Shown piece by piece: positions 19,534 to 28,362 of a DNA stretch of 64,000 nucleotides (the stretch's first letter is position 1; each line of letters opens with the position of its first letter). A program made the translations under genes and the position numbers. Location: positions 248,001-312,000 of the forward strand of contig NZ_FOVR01000004.1 of assembly GCF_900115225.1 (NCBI RefSeq). The letters run 5' to 3'. The notes beneath the pieces are model-generated. The model worked only from the letters and a program-made list of their open reading frames with translations. It did not search any database and was not told the DNA's origin. The DNA comes from Cohaesibacter marisflavi (GTDB lineage: Bacteria > Pseudomonadota > Alphaproteobacteria > Rhizobiales > Cohaesibacteraceae).

Positions 19534-20421
19534 TTACTCGACATTCTGAATTTGTTCACGCAGCTGCTCAATCGTCGCCTTTAGGTCAAGGCCGATCGCG
19601 GTCAGGCTGGTATCATTGGATTTGGAACAGAGGGTATTGGCTTCGCGGTTGAATTCCTGAGCCAGAAAATCCAGCTTGCGACCAACGGGGCGGTCTTCTG
19701 CGACCAATGCCCGCACCGCAGCACAATGTGCATAAAGCCGGTCCAATTCTTCGCGCACATCCGCCTTGCCCGCCAGAAGAACGGCCTCCTGATAGAGTCG
19801 GTCCTCATCAAGAGAGGATTCGGCCTCAAGAATGCGCTCAATTTGCTGACGCAACTTGGTCCGAATGGCATCGGCACTGCGCGCCGGGCACTCTTCCGCC
19901 TGTTTTGTCAGCGCTTCGAGCTCTTCGACGCGCTGCATGACGACTTTCTCAAGCGCGTCGCCCTCGCTCTTGCGCATGCTTTGCAGATCGGTCATCGCAT
20001 CTTTGAAGTTGGCCAGCATCGCCTCGATCAACAGGGCCTGCACCTCTTCGCTTTCGCTTTCCTCGACCTGCTCCATCACACCCTTGATAGACAGGATCCC
20101 ATCCAGACTGGGCTTCTTGGCATCAACACGATCCTTGATCAAGGCAAGAGCGTCCAGCACAGAGTCTAGAACCTGCTGATTGACCTGAAGCGACTGGCTT
20201 GGGGCTTCATGCTGAACCGTCAGGGACACATAACAGGACCCTCGCGCAAGCCGCTCACTCATGATGGCGCGAACGGGGCGATCCAGCTCGTCAAACCCTG
20301 GCGGCAAGCGCAGGCGCAAATCCAGCCCCTTGCCATTGACGGTCTTGATCTCCCAAGTCCAGTTATATCTCCCGAAGCTTCCACCCAAGCGGGTGAAACC
20401 TGTCATGCTAACAAGCGTCAT
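19534..20421 (-). CDS. yicC: YicC family endoribonuclease
   Basis: The 295-residue protein starts MTLVSMTGFTRLGG and has the YicC_N domain, followed by the DUF1732 C-terminus with REELDRLYAHCAAVRAL and the signature LDFLAQEFNREANTLCSKS near the end. YicC proteins are reported to be endoribonucleases that act on small RNAs in E. coli. Pairing with gmk is usual in Alphaproteobacteria. The yicC-gmk pair is separated here from mltG by an unrelated gene on the other strand. Confidence 0.93.
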   Translation of the reverse strand: MTLVSMTGFTRLGGSFGRYNWTWEIKTVNGKGLDLRLRLPPGFDELDRPVRAIMSERLARGSCYVSLTVQHEAPSQSLQVNQQVLDSVLDALALIKDRVDAKKPSLDGILSIKGVMEQVEESESEEVQALLIEAMLANFKDAMTDLQSMRKSEGDALEKVVMQRVEELEALTKQAEECPARSADAIRTKLRQQIERILEAESSLDEDRLYQEAVLLAGKADVREELDRLYAHCAAVRALVAEDRPVGRKLDFLAQEFNREANTLCSKSNDTSLTAIGLDLKATIEQLREQIQNVE

Positions 20422-20583
20422 GATCCTGTGTCCCTAAATTCCTGAGCAAGCAGTGATGCATGCCATCCTGTCCTGCGCGCATACAATCAGAAACAGCTGG
20501 CGACCTGTCAAGTCTAGCATCTTGCCTGACACAATTTAAAAGGCGACAATGACCGACAAGCTCACTTTACCAAGCAAAAATCA

Positions 20584-21078
20584 ATGTCTGATAGAAGCAA
20601 CAAAGCCGTACAATCCAAAAGCGAACGCCTGACCAGCCCCAAGCCGCATGAAGACGCCATTGCCGCGCTACTGGATGCAACCCGCTCCGGAGCGACCAAG
20701 ATGTGCTTGTCGGCAGTCTTCGCTCTCATCTATATCGACAAGGCTCGCTTGCAGATAACAGCGGAGCCTGAACTTTCCGAATCGATGGCTGGAATTGTCT
20801 CTCGCACGCAGCAAGGCGTTGATTTGGGGTGGGATTTCGAAACCGCTTTTATCCTGTCACACACCAAGGGGAGCACCAGAGTTGCGCTGCGCAGCTCCCA
20901 CGCAGACATGATCGCCATCCGCTACAGGATTGACATCGAAGAAACAGCACCGCTCCCCGGCGAGCCCCTGCACCAGATTGCATCCATCCCCCTGTCCATA
21001 GACCAGCCTGAGCATATTTCAGCGGCCATAGCGTTGGCAGAAAGAGAATTCAGCAAAGACAGCAGCGAGCTTCACTAG
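20584..21078 (+). CDS. Hypothetical protein
   Basis: I do not recognise this 164-residue protein. It has no signal peptide or membrane helix. It is predicted soluble and mixed alpha/beta, with charged N- and C-termini and alternating hydrophobic stretches (ALIYIDKARLQITAE; MIAIRYRIDIEET) that look like beta strands. No clear ribosome binding site precedes the ATG, which lowers certainty about the start. It sits on the plus strand between yicC and mltG, both minus, and has its own terminator downstream. Codon use looks like that of its neighbours. It may be a lineage-specific insertion into a conserved block. Confidence 0.6.
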   Translation: MSDRSNKAVQSKSERLTSPKPHEDAIAALLDATRSGATKMCLSAVFALIYIDKARLQITAEPELSESMAGIVSRTQQGVDLGWDFETAFILSHTKGSTRVALRSSHADMIAIRYRIDIEETAPLPGEPLHQIASIPLSIDQPEHISAAIALAEREFSKDSSELH

Positions 21079-21112
21079 GAGAAGATCCCAGCGCCCCGTG
21101 CCCAGAATCAAA

Positions 21113-21156
21113 ATGGCGGCCAAGAGCCTAACGCTCGACCGCCATCAATTTTTTCC
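21113..21156. terminator. Bidirectional terminator, hypothetical gene / mltG
   Basis: ATGGCGG (21114-21120) pairs with CCGCCAT (21140-21146), and an inner GAGC/GCTC pair (21125-21128 with 21134-21137) extends the stem. TTTTTT follows. It lies between convergent genes. Confidence 0.82.
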
Positions 21157-21168
21157 AGAAAGAAAGCC

Positions 21169-22647
21169 CTATTCGGCTGGCTGCTCCTGGTCGCCGCCCT
21201 CGCTGGACTCTGTTTCCTTCTGCTTGGCCGCTTCGATCCGCTGTTTTTCGATCTCACGCCAGCGCCGGACATTATCGTTATGCTGCTTGAGCGTTTCCGA
21301 GAAGACATGACCACCGGTCCCATCAGCCACAAAGAACAGCTCTTTGGTGCGGCTCGGATTGGCAACCGCCTCCAGAGACGCTCGCCCCGGATTGGCTATC
21401 GGCCCCGGCGTCAACCCCGGGATCTGATAGGTATTGTAATCAGTCTTCTTGTCCAGATCAGAGCGGAAGATCGGGCGATCTTTCGGTTTTCCCTTGCCGC
21501 CAAAGATGCCGTAAATGACGGTCGGGTCAGACTGCAGCCTGATGCCCTGATTGAGCCGGTTGATGAAGACACCGGCAACGCGGGTGCGCTCGGAGGCCTT
21601 TCCGGTTTCCTTTTCCACGATGGACGCCAGTGTCACCAGCTCTTCGGGGGTTTTCAAAGGCAAATCTGCCGCCCGACGATCCCAGATTTCCGCTACAGCG
21701 CGATCATGGGCATCGGCCATACGCTTGACCATTTCCTTGCGAGTCGTGCCACGCGCGAATTTATAGGTCTCTGGCAGCAGCGTCCCTTCCGCAGGAATCT
21801 CATCCAGCGGGCCCATCAGAATATCATTGTCCATCAGAACCTGATGGATCTGATAGGAGGTATACCCCTCTGGCACCGTAACCGAATGCAGAATGGATTT
21901 GCCGGAGGTCAGAATCTGCATCACCTGCATCATCGAAACACCCGGACTGAACAGATATTCACCAGCTTTCAGCTTGGTATCCTGACGATAGATCTGGACG
22001 CCGTAGTTGAAGATCGTCTGGTCGCTGATCACATTCTGGCGTTCCAGAATTTCTGCGATTGTGCCAAGGCCAGTGCCGCCACTCACAAGAATGGTCTTTT
22101 CCTGCTTGAGTGGGCCCTCTTCGATGAAAGTCTGCTTGCCGTAATAAAGGACACCGCCTATCCCGATCACCGCCAGAAGCACGACCGTGATCACGAAATT
22201 CATGAAAACAACAATCGGATGGCGCACCGCTTTTGACCGCGTTGGCGGCGGCGGTGGCGTTTCTGGCTCTATAGCCTGACGGGCACTCTTAGGGGTTTTG
22301 ACTTCGCCGGTGTCGGACACCATAGCTGAGGTCGGCTCAACATCCGGAGCCTCGGACTCCTCAGCCTTGTCATTGGAAGACGTATCTCCTGTAGAGGTAA
22401 CCGTCTCTTCCTCTTTGGCAGACTTGGCAGAAGACGCATCATCTTTAGAAGCCGTAGCGGCTTCCTTGTCCGAATCGTCCTTCTTGGATGCGTCATCGTC
22501 TGATGACGCCGGGCTGTCTTTATCCGTCTTATCTGAAGGCTTAGTTTCGGAGGACTTTTCAGCTGTCTTTTCAGTGTCCTGTGTCACCTCAGACTCGCTC
22601 TTCTGCTCTTCCTGCAGTTTGTCCTTGTCGTCTTTACCGTCTACCAT
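21169..22647 (-). CDS. mltG: Endolytic murein transglycosylase MltG with long acidic N-terminus
   Basis: MltG cuts nascent peptidoglycan strands in the membrane and sets glycan length. The 492-residue protein has a long cytoplasmic N-terminus (1-140), a transmembrane helix (about 144-168), a LysM-like region (LKAGEYLFSPG) and the YceG catalytic domain. That domain has the catalytic Glu at 345 in ASIVEKETG and NTYQIPGLTPGPIANPG. The N-terminal 125 residues are almost all Asp, Glu, Lys, Ser, Thr and Ala, unlike the short basic tail of E. coli MltG, and end in PPPPP. The C-terminus is also acidic. A GAGGCGG site precedes the ATG. Confidence 0.94.
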   Translation of the reverse strand: MVDGKDDKDKLQEEQKSESEVTQDTEKTAEKSSETKPSDKTDKDSPASSDDDASKKDDSDKEAATASKDDASSAKSAKEEETVTSTGDTSSNDKAEESEAPDVEPTSAMVSDTGEVKTPKSARQAIEPETPPPPPTRSKAVRHPIVVFMNFVITVVLLAVIGIGGVLYYGKQTFIEEGPLKQEKTILVSGGTGLGTIAEILERQNVISDQTIFNYGVQIYRQDTKLKAGEYLFSPGVSMMQVMQILTSGKSILHSVTVPEGYTSYQIHQVLMDNDILMGPLDEIPAEGTLLPETYKFARGTTRKEMVKRMADAHDRAVAEIWDRRAADLPLKTPEELVTLASIVEKETGKASERTRVAGVFINRLNQGIRLQSDPTVIYGIFGGKGKPKDRPIFRSDLDKKTDYNTYQIPGLTPGPIANPGRASLEAVANPSRTKELFFVADGTGGHVFSETLKQHNDNVRRWREIEKQRIEAAKQKETESSEGGDQEQPAE

Positions 22648-22953
22648 GTCCGCCTCAAGTCAAGATGGGTCATCAATTGCGAAAGCCCGGCATCTGGGCC
22701 GTTGCATTTCGTGGCTCAAAGCCTCTTCAACATTTCAATTTTCCGAAAAACTCCGGAATAAACATCTTACGCATTTCAACGCCCGGGGATTCATCCAAAG
22801 ACAAATCAATCGATCCGACGCTTTACGTAGTCTTCATGGCGAAAAAGAGACGGCTCCGGAGCCGCCTCATTCTCTTATATCTATTTGATCCGCCGCACGA
22901 TCCGCCTGTCTGAACAAGACTGGCCGCGCCGCAATCTTTGGCGTTGGAACCAA
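22648..22953 (-). other. fabF-mltG spacer
   Basis: 306 bp between fabF and mltG, both minus strand. Apart from the fabF terminator at 22847-22868 I see no gene. The remaining ~200 bp must hold the mltG promoter, but no clear element stands out. Confidence 0.5.
22842..22868 (-). terminator. fabF terminator
   Basis: On the minus strand GAGGCGGCTCC pairs with GGAGCCGTCTC (one mismatch; 22847-22868, no loop spacer beyond the centre) and is followed by TTTTT. Confidence 0.78.
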
Positions 22954-24216
22954 TCAGTCGACCGCGCGCAAGATCAGGGAGGCGTTGGTACCGCCAAAGC
23001 CGAAGGAGTTGGACAAGGCAACCTTGATATCCATTTTCTTCGGTGTTTTGGGAACCAGATCGATCTTGGTGTCGACGGATGGATTCTCAAGGTTCAATGT
23101 CGGAGGAGCCACCTGATCGCGAATGGCCAGCGTCGAGAAAATCGCTTCAACAGCACCAGCAGCACCCAGAAGATGCCCGACCGCCGATTTCGTCGAAGAC
23201 ATGGTCAACCCTTCGGCGGCATCACCAACCAGACGCTCAATGGCTCTGAGCTCAATTTCGTCACCCAGCGGCGTCGAGGTGCCATGCGCGTTGACATAAT
23301 CGATATCGGCAGGCGTGATGTCTGCGCGCTTCATCGCAGCGGACATGCAACGGAATGCCCCGTCACCGTCTTCAGATGGTGCCGTAATGTGATAGGCGTC
23401 GCCGGACATGCCATAGCCAATGACTTCGGCGTAAATCTTTGCCCCACGTGCCTTGGCATGCTCATATTCTTCCAGCACGACAACGCCAGCGCCTTCACCC
23501 ATGACAAAGCCGTCACGATCCTTGTCATAAGGACGGGAGGCCTTTTCAGGCTCATCGTTGAAGTTGGTTGAGAGCGCGCGACAGGCAGCAAAACCGGCAA
23601 GGGCCAGGCGCCCAATCGGAGATTCGGTACCACCGGCAACCATTACGTCTGCATCCCCCAGTGCAACCAGACGGGCCGCATCGCCAATCGCGTGTGCGCC
23701 TGTAGAGCAGGCCGTAACAACTGCGTGGTTGGGGCCCTTGAGGCCGTGACGAATGGAAACATAGCCGGAAGCCAGGTTGATAAGACGGCCGGGGATAAAG
23801 AACGGGCTGATACGACGAGGCCCTTTCGCCTGCAAATCATAAGCCGCCTTTTCAATACCCAGAAGGCCACCAATGCCGGACCCGATCATCACACCACTGG
23901 AGATCTGGTCTTCATAGCTTTCCGGTTTCCAGTTTGCATCTGCCAGCGCTTCATCAGCGGCCGCAACTGCATAAACGATAAAGGGATCAACCTTGCGCTG
24001 CTCTTTGACCGGCAGCACATCATCGGGATTAAAGGTGCCATTCGTGCCATCACCAAACGGCAACTGACAAGCAACGCGACAGGCCAGATCTTCCGTTTCG
24101 AACCCGGTCGGGGTCTTGGCTCCACTCTTGCCAGCCAGAATATTCGACCAGGTCGTCTCAACTCCATTGCCAAGCGGGCTGACCATACCCATACCGGTTA
24201 CGACAACTCGTCTCAT
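22954..24216 (-). CDS. fabF: 3-oxoacyl-ACP synthase II
   Basis: FabF condenses malonyl-ACP with acyl-ACP in fatty-acid elongation. The 420-residue protein has the thiolase-fold Cys-His-His triad: C170 in VTACSTGAHA, H311 in NAHGTSTPLGD and H348 in SAVGHLLGAAG. The C-terminal GFGGTN signature is also present. The frame is open to 24315, but GAGGA before the ATG at 24216 and the standard start MRRVVVTGMGMVSPLG decide the start. It follows acpP after an acpP terminator. Confidence 0.96.
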   Translation of the reverse strand: MRRVVVTGMGMVSPLGNGVETTWSNILAGKSGAKTPTGFETEDLACRVACQLPFGDGTNGTFNPDDVLPVKEQRKVDPFIVYAVAAADEALADANWKPESYEDQISSGVMIGSGIGGLLGIEKAAYDLQAKGPRRISPFFIPGRLINLASGYVSIRHGLKGPNHAVVTACSTGAHAIGDAARLVALGDADVMVAGGTESPIGRLALAGFAACRALSTNFNDEPEKASRPYDKDRDGFVMGEGAGVVVLEEYEHAKARGAKIYAEVIGYGMSGDAYHITAPSEDGDGAFRCMSAAMKRADITPADIDYVNAHGTSTPLGDEIELRAIERLVGDAAEGLTMSSTKSAVGHLLGAAGAVEAIFSTLAIRDQVAPPTLNLENPSVDTKIDLVPKTPKKMDIKVALSNSFGFGGTNASLILRAVD

Positions 24217-24396
24217 CCTCAGTCTCCAAATAGTCTTGTTTGTAACCTCGCCTCTACCGGTCTTACCCGGGGGCAAGTGCGCCTTTATATTTATTACCCG
24301 TAAAAGCTGTTTCACGTAAGCTTTTTTCAGGAGTTATTCATTTCAGACTTATGTCACCAATTCAAGCCAGAACAAGCATTAAGCGGCTGAAACAAA

Positions 24397-24429
24397 AAAA
24401 CCGGAAGGAGCCGAGCCCCTTCCGGTTTT
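24397..24429 (-). terminator. acpP terminator
   Basis: A perfect 12-bp stem, AAAACCGGAAGG (24397-24408) with CCTTCCGGTTTT (24418-24429), is followed on the minus strand by a run of T. It lies about 45 nt past acpP and may partly uncouple acpP from fabF. Confidence 0.88.
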
Positions 24430-24474
24430 ATTTTCACCATTTAGACCGCATTGCTGAGGTCCGCCGCTAACAGA

Positions 24475-24711
24475 TTAGTTGGCAGCTTTGGTCAGGAAGG
24501 AGACAGCGTCGCCGACCGTCTGAATGGTTTCAGCAGCGTCATCAGGGATCTCGGTGCCGAATTCTTCCTCGAAAGCCATAACCAGCTCAACGGTGTCAAG
24601 GCTGTCTGCGCCCAGATCATCGATGAAGCTTGCAGATTCGGTTACTTTTTCAGCGTCAACGCCGAGATGTTCGATCACGATTTTTTTTACGCGTTCAGCG
24701 ATATCGCTCAT
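24475..24711 (-). CDS. acpP: Acyl carrier protein
   Basis: The 78-residue acidic four-helix protein carries growing acyl chains on a 4'-phosphopantetheine attached to S37 in [11 protein letters not shown]. The sequence is canonical throughout ([18 protein letters not shown]). A strong GAGGAAAG site precedes the ATG. Its own terminator and a 334-nt upstream gap suggest separate, high-level transcription, as is common for acpP. Confidence 0.98.
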   Translation of the reverse strand: MSDIAERVKKIVIEHLGVDAEKVTESASFIDDLGADSLDTVELVMAFEEEFGTEIPDDAAETIQTVGDAVSFLTKAAN

Positions 24712-25045
24712 TTTCTTTCCTCAAAATTAGCGTTCGATCAAGTTTGGAAAAACAGCTTGTTTTGGCCAATTGCCGAACAAATCTCTTTCCCGATTTTGCA
24801 CACTGCCAATTGGCCCACCAGACTCCAAGGAATCCTGTAAAGTGAACCTGGCTGTTAAACCGCTTCCAAATCAGCCAATCTCAGATGGCTTTCACCGGAA
24901 TTCGCGCGGTTCGTAACACACTTTCTTGCGCTTGAGAAGATCAGGAATGAGCCAGAAAAGCAAATGTTTCCTTCTTCCCGCTCTTATCCAAGCAATTAAA
25001 GGTGCATTTGAAGATTTTCAACCCTCAAATGCAGATTTGATCTTG
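24712..25045 (-). promoter_or_regulatory. acpP promoter region and fabG 3' end
   Basis: 334 bp between fabG and acpP. Close to fabG lies a weak hairpin, GCATTTGA (25004-25011) with TCAAATGC (25025-25032), a possible fabG terminator without a strong T-run. The rest should contain the acpP promoter. I see no element I would name. Confidence 0.45.
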
Positions 25046-25786
25046 TTAGATCATCGCCATGCCACCGTTGACATGCAGTGTCTGTCCGGTGACATAGGCA
25101 GCTTCGTCGCTTGCCAGATAAACCGCAGCACTGGCCACCTCTTCGGGCAACCCCATGCGCGCTGCAGGAATCGCGGAGTTGATGGCTTCCTGCTGTTTTT
25201 CGTTCAGCTTGTCCGTCATCGCCGTCTTGATAAAGCCCGGTGCGATGCAGTTTGCGGTGATACCGCGGTTGGCCACTTCCTGTGCCAGAGACTTGGTCAT
25301 GCCGATCATGCCAGCCTTGGCTGCGGCATAATTACCCTGTCCCGGATTGCCAGTGACACCAACCACCGAGCTGATGGAAATAATGCGACCATGACGCCGC
25401 TTCATCATGCCGCGCAGAACCGCACGGGAAAGGCGCATCGCTGAAGTCAGATTCACCGTCAGCACCTGCTCCCAGTCTTCATCCTTCATGCGCATAAAAA
25501 GACCATCGCGCGTGATGCCAGCGTTGTTCACCAGAATATCGAGCTGCCCCATGGCGGTTTCCGCATCGCCAGCCAGGGACGCAATGGATTCGGCCTCCGA
25601 CAGGTTTGCAGGCGTTACAAATACACGGTCACCGCCGAGTTTTTCTGCAAGGGCCTCGAGCGCTTCGACTCGCGTGCCAGAAATGGCGACCTTGGCACCC
25701 TGTGCATGCAACGCCATCGCGATGGATTCGCCGATACCGCCGCTTGCGCCGGTTACCAGAGCGCACTTTCCGCTCAAATCAAACAT
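25046..25786 (-). CDS. fabG: 3-oxoacyl-ACP reductase
   Basis: FabG is the NADPH-dependent reductase of the elongation cycle. The 246-residue SDR has the cofactor motif TGASGGIG (12-19), the NNAG motif (87-90), catalytic S140, Y153 and K157 (YAAAK), and the C-terminus TLHVNGGMAMI, a FabG hallmark. The longer frame to 25819 is rejected because GGAGG lies 8 nt before the ATG at 25786. It lies 165 nt downstream of fabD. Confidence 0.96.
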   Translation of the reverse strand: MFDLSGKCALVTGASGGIGESIAMALHAQGAKVAISGTRVEALEALAEKLGGDRVFVTPANLSEAESIASLAGDAETAMGQLDILVNNAGITRDGLFMRMKDEDWEQVLTVNLTSAMRLSRAVLRGMMKRRHGRIISISSVVGVTGNPGQGNYAAAKAGMIGMTKSLAQEVANRGITANCIAPGFIKTAMTDKLNEKQQEAINSAIPAARMGLPEEVASAAVYLASDEAAYVTGQTLHVNGGMAMI

Positions 25787-25951
25787 ATCATCTACCTCCA
25801 ACAGCCAATCACTTTCCAATTAGAAAGCGACCAGCTTATTGTTTCAGTCAACGCAAGCCAAAGACGCCATTGAAAGCAACGGTCGCCCTCTTCGCCTGAG
25901 CCATTGTCAAGACTTGGATATACGAACCGGTGGCGTCTTTGCAAATGCTTA

Positions 25952-26893
25952 TCAGGCCAATTTTGCCATGGCAGGGTCAATATCGCCCGGTTCACCAACA
26001 TTTACCGTGCTGATTCCCTTGACAATACGCTTGGCCAGACCAGACAAGACCTTGCCCGTACCGATTTCATAGAGGCAATCAACACCATTGTGGGAAAGCC
26101 AGGAAACGGATTCGGACCAACGCACCATTCCGGTCACCTGCTCGACAAGATGCTTGCGGATGGCTTCCGGATCATCAATCGCATTGGCCAGAACGTTGGC
26201 AACGAGCGGAACAGCAGGCTTGTGAATGGTGACCTTGGAAAGGGCGTCAGCCATGGCATCGGCGGCAGGCGCCATCAGAGCGCAATGGAAAGGTGCGCTC
26301 ACCGGCAGCAGCAGCGCGCGCTTTGCGCCTTTCTCTTTAGCCAGAGCAGCAGCCCGCTCAATGGCACTTTTAGCACCGGAAATAACGACCTGACCGGTCG
26401 CATTGTCGTTGGCCACCTGGCAAACTTCGCCGTCGGCAGCTTCTTTGGTTACCGCTTTCACATCATCCATGGAAAGCCCGAGGATGGCCGCCATGGCGCC
26501 TTCACCCACAGGAACAGCCTTTTGCATAGCATCGCCACGAATGCGAAGAAGACGCGCCGTATCGCCAAGGCTCAGCGCCCCGGAAGCGGCCAGTGCGGAA
26601 TATTCACCCAGTGAGTGACCTGCAACATAGGAAACCTTGTCTGCCAGATCGAGACCCTTTTCCTTCATCACGCGCAGAGCCGCAATGGATGCTGCCATAA
26701 GAGCAGGCTGTGCGTTGCGCGTAAGGGTCAGCACATCAGCCGGACCGTTCCACATGATATCGGAGAGCTTTTCACCCAGCGCATCATTCACTTCTTCATA
26801 GACAGCGCGCGCAACAGAAAATTCGTCGGCCAGCGCCTTGCCCATTCCAACTGCCTGACTGCCTTGTCCGGGAAAAGTAAAAGCAACACTCAT
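25952..26893 (-). CDS. fabD: Malonyl-CoA:ACP transacylase
   Basis: FabD loads malonyl groups onto ACP. The 313-residue protein has the N-terminal FPGQGSQAVGMG, the nucleophile elbow GHSLGEYSA with S94, catalytic H204 in SAPFHCALM, and the C-terminal EIGTGKVLSGLAKRI. It is the first gene of the minus-strand fab series and is divergent from rpsF. It starts at MSVAFTFPGQG. Confidence 0.97.
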   Translation of the reverse strand: MSVAFTFPGQGSQAVGMGKALADEFSVARAVYEEVNDALGEKLSDIMWNGPADVLTLTRNAQPALMAASIAALRVMKEKGLDLADKVSYVAGHSLGEYSALAASGALSLGDTARLLRIRGDAMQKAVPVGEGAMAAILGLSMDDVKAVTKEAADGEVCQVANDNATGQVVISGAKSAIERAAALAKEKGAKRALLLPVSAPFHCALMAPAADAMADALSKVTIHKPAVPLVANVLANAIDDPEAIRKHLVEQVTGMVRWSESVSWLSHNGVDCLYEIGTGKVLSGLAKRIVKGISTVNVGEPGDIDPAMAKLA

Positions 26894-27259
26894 GACGTTT
26901 CAACCTTATTTGATTTAATCGGACGCAACTTCTCGCATGCGTCTCTTGTTCCTTGCGCAAACTGCGCGGTCTAACGACAAGCCGCCTGAGGACCGGGCAA
27001 AACGCTCAATCGGGCCATTTTTGACAGCTTTATGAAGTTCATCGTTCGCTATTGTATTTATTGCCTCCCAGAGTCAAGACTTACGGGGTAAAACAGAGCG
27101 AAAAGGTGCGCATTTTTCGAGAAAACGCGCATTCACCCTACGCTTATTCACTTTGAAAGCCCGCCAAATGGCCAAATCCGTCAAAAGCGGCGATCACAGG
27201 GTCAAGCCACTCAAACAGGACAAAGAAGCTATTTTTAGGCATTTCTCCTGAATTTGGCC

Positions 27260-27287
27260 TTGCACATCAGGAAAATTCGGCTATAAA
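27260..27287 (+). promoter_or_regulatory. Candidate sigma-70 promoter for rpsF-rpsR
   Basis: TTGCAC (27260-27265), a 16-bp spacer and TATAAA (27282-27287) make a good housekeeping promoter. Transcription would start near 27294 and give a leader of about 215 nt before rpsF. Confidence 0.5.
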
Positions 27288-27336
27288 GCGCGGATCAGCT
27301 AGGCGAGGCCGAGGGCTGAACGGAAGACTATTGTCT

Positions 27337-27504
27337 GGATTTTGCACCTTAGCACAATCCGGGCAACGGTAGGAAAGAGAGATTTCCGTCTTCCTGTGTC
27401 CTCGCTCTTTAAAGCAATAAATTCTCAAAAGAGCCTTGTCATCTAAGGCTTTTTGGAGGCTTAGCGCCGGTCGAGCTGATATGTTGAAACTCAAGAGACA
27501 AGGC
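27337..27504 (+). promoter_or_regulatory. Structured 5' leader of the S6-S18 operon
   Basis: The leader holds a stem-loop at 27337-27360 (GGATT-TGC / GCA-AATCC, loop ACCTTA). It also holds a terminator-like hairpin AGCCTT (27432-27437) / AAGGCT (27445-27450) followed by TTTT. The 5' arm GCCTTGTC (27433-27440) is also exactly complementary to GACAAGGC (27497-27504), which abuts the ribosome binding site AGGA at 27505-27508. The two pairings exclude each other. Autoregulation of rpsF by the S6:S18 complex is known in bacteria. That this leader does it is inference. Confidence 0.4.
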
Positions 27505-27511
27505 AGGAACA

Positions 27512-27955
27512 ATGGCGCTTTACGAGCACGTTTTCCTTGCTCGCCAGGACATCTCTCAGCAGCAGGTTGAGGCTCTGGTTGAGCAATATAAAACCCTTAT
27601 TGGTGAATATGAAGGCTCCGTCGGCAAAGTCGAATTCTGGGGACTGAAAACCATCGCATACCGCATCAACAAGAACCGCAAGGCGCATTATGTTCTGATG
27701 AACATCGACGCTCCTTCCGATGCAATTGTTGAAATGGAACGTCAGATGCGCATCAACGAAGATGTCATGCGCTTCATGACCATCCGCGTTGAAGAGCACG
27801 AAGAAGAACAGTCTGCAATGATGCAGAAGCGCGACCGCGACGACCGTCGTGGTGGCCGTGGCGATCGCAACGATCGTGGCCCGCGCGGTGACCGTGGTGA
27901 CCGCCGTCCACGTCGCGAAGATCGTGACAACAATTCTGACAAAGCAGCTGAGTAA
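27512..27955 (+). CDS. rpsF: 30S ribosomal protein S6
   Basis: S6 binds 16S rRNA together with S18 in the platform of the small subunit. The 147-residue protein has the usual core [36 protein letters not shown] and [16 protein letters not shown] long tail of about 45 residues follows, rich in Arg, Asp and Gly ([14 protein letters not shown]), as is common in Alphaproteobacteria. AGGA precedes the ATG. rpsR follows after 14 nt. Confidence 0.97.
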   Translation: MALYEHVFLARQDISQQQVEALVEQYKTLIGEYEGSVGKVEFWGLKTIAYRINKNRKAHYVLMNIDAPSDAIVEMERQMRINEDVMRFMTIRVEEHEEEQSAMMQKRDRDDRRGGRGDRNDRGPRGDRGDRRPRREDRDNNSDKAAE

Positions 27956-27969
27956 GAGGAGCAAGAATC

Positions 27970-28203
27970 ATGTCTGGAGCACGTCGTCCATTTTTCCGTC
28001 GTCGCAAAACTTGCCCTTTCTCCGGCGATAATGCACCGAAGATTGATTACAAGGATGTTCGCCTTCTGCAGCGTTACGTTTCCGAACGCGGTAAGATCGT
28101 TCCATCCCGTATCACGGCAGTTTCTGCCAAGAAACAGCGCGAACTGGCTCGTGCCATCAAACGCGCTCGCTTCCTGGGCCTTCTGCCATACGTCATCAGC
28201 TAA
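27970..28203 (+). CDS. rpsR: 30S ribosomal protein S18
   Basis: The 77-residue basic protein is a partner of S6. It shows the conserved [15 protein letters not shown] start with one Cys, [20 protein letters not shown] and the C-terminal [24 protein letters not shown] provides a strong ribosome binding site. The gene order rpsF-rpsR-DUF2232-rplI is the normal one in this order of bacteria. Confidence 0.98.
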   Translation: MSGARRPFFRRRKTCPFSGDNAPKIDYKDVRLLQRYVSERGKIVPSRITAVSAKKQRELARAIKRARFLGLLPYVIS

Positions 28204-28226
28204 GCGCTGAGTGGCATCAAGATTTG

Positions 28227-28254
28227 GAAAAGGGCGATCAAGCGCCCTTTTCCC
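28227..28254 (+). terminator. Terminator after rpsR
   Basis: A perfect 10-bp stem, GAAAAGGGCG (28227-28236) with CGCCCTTTTC (28243-28252), lies 23 nt past the rpsR stop. The T-run is part of the stem, so termination may be partial and read into the DUF2232 gene. Confidence 0.7.
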
Positions 28255-28362
28255 TTCCCAAACTTTCGGGAAATCCACTATCGACCGTTGGGACAGGCGA
28301 ATGTGACCTGCCTCTAACCGCCAGCAAACGCCCACCTCAGGGCAAGCGGGACAGCCAAGAGA

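Larger units (their letters stand above)
26894..27511. promoter_or_regulatory. Divergent control region fabD / rpsF
   Basis: 618 bp without a gene. About 366 bp (26894-27259) lie between the fabD start and the rpsF promoter candidate and should include the fabD promoter; nothing clear is seen there. The right part is the rpsF leader, described separately. A minus-strand open frame at 27267-27512 has no coding character. Confidence 0.55.
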
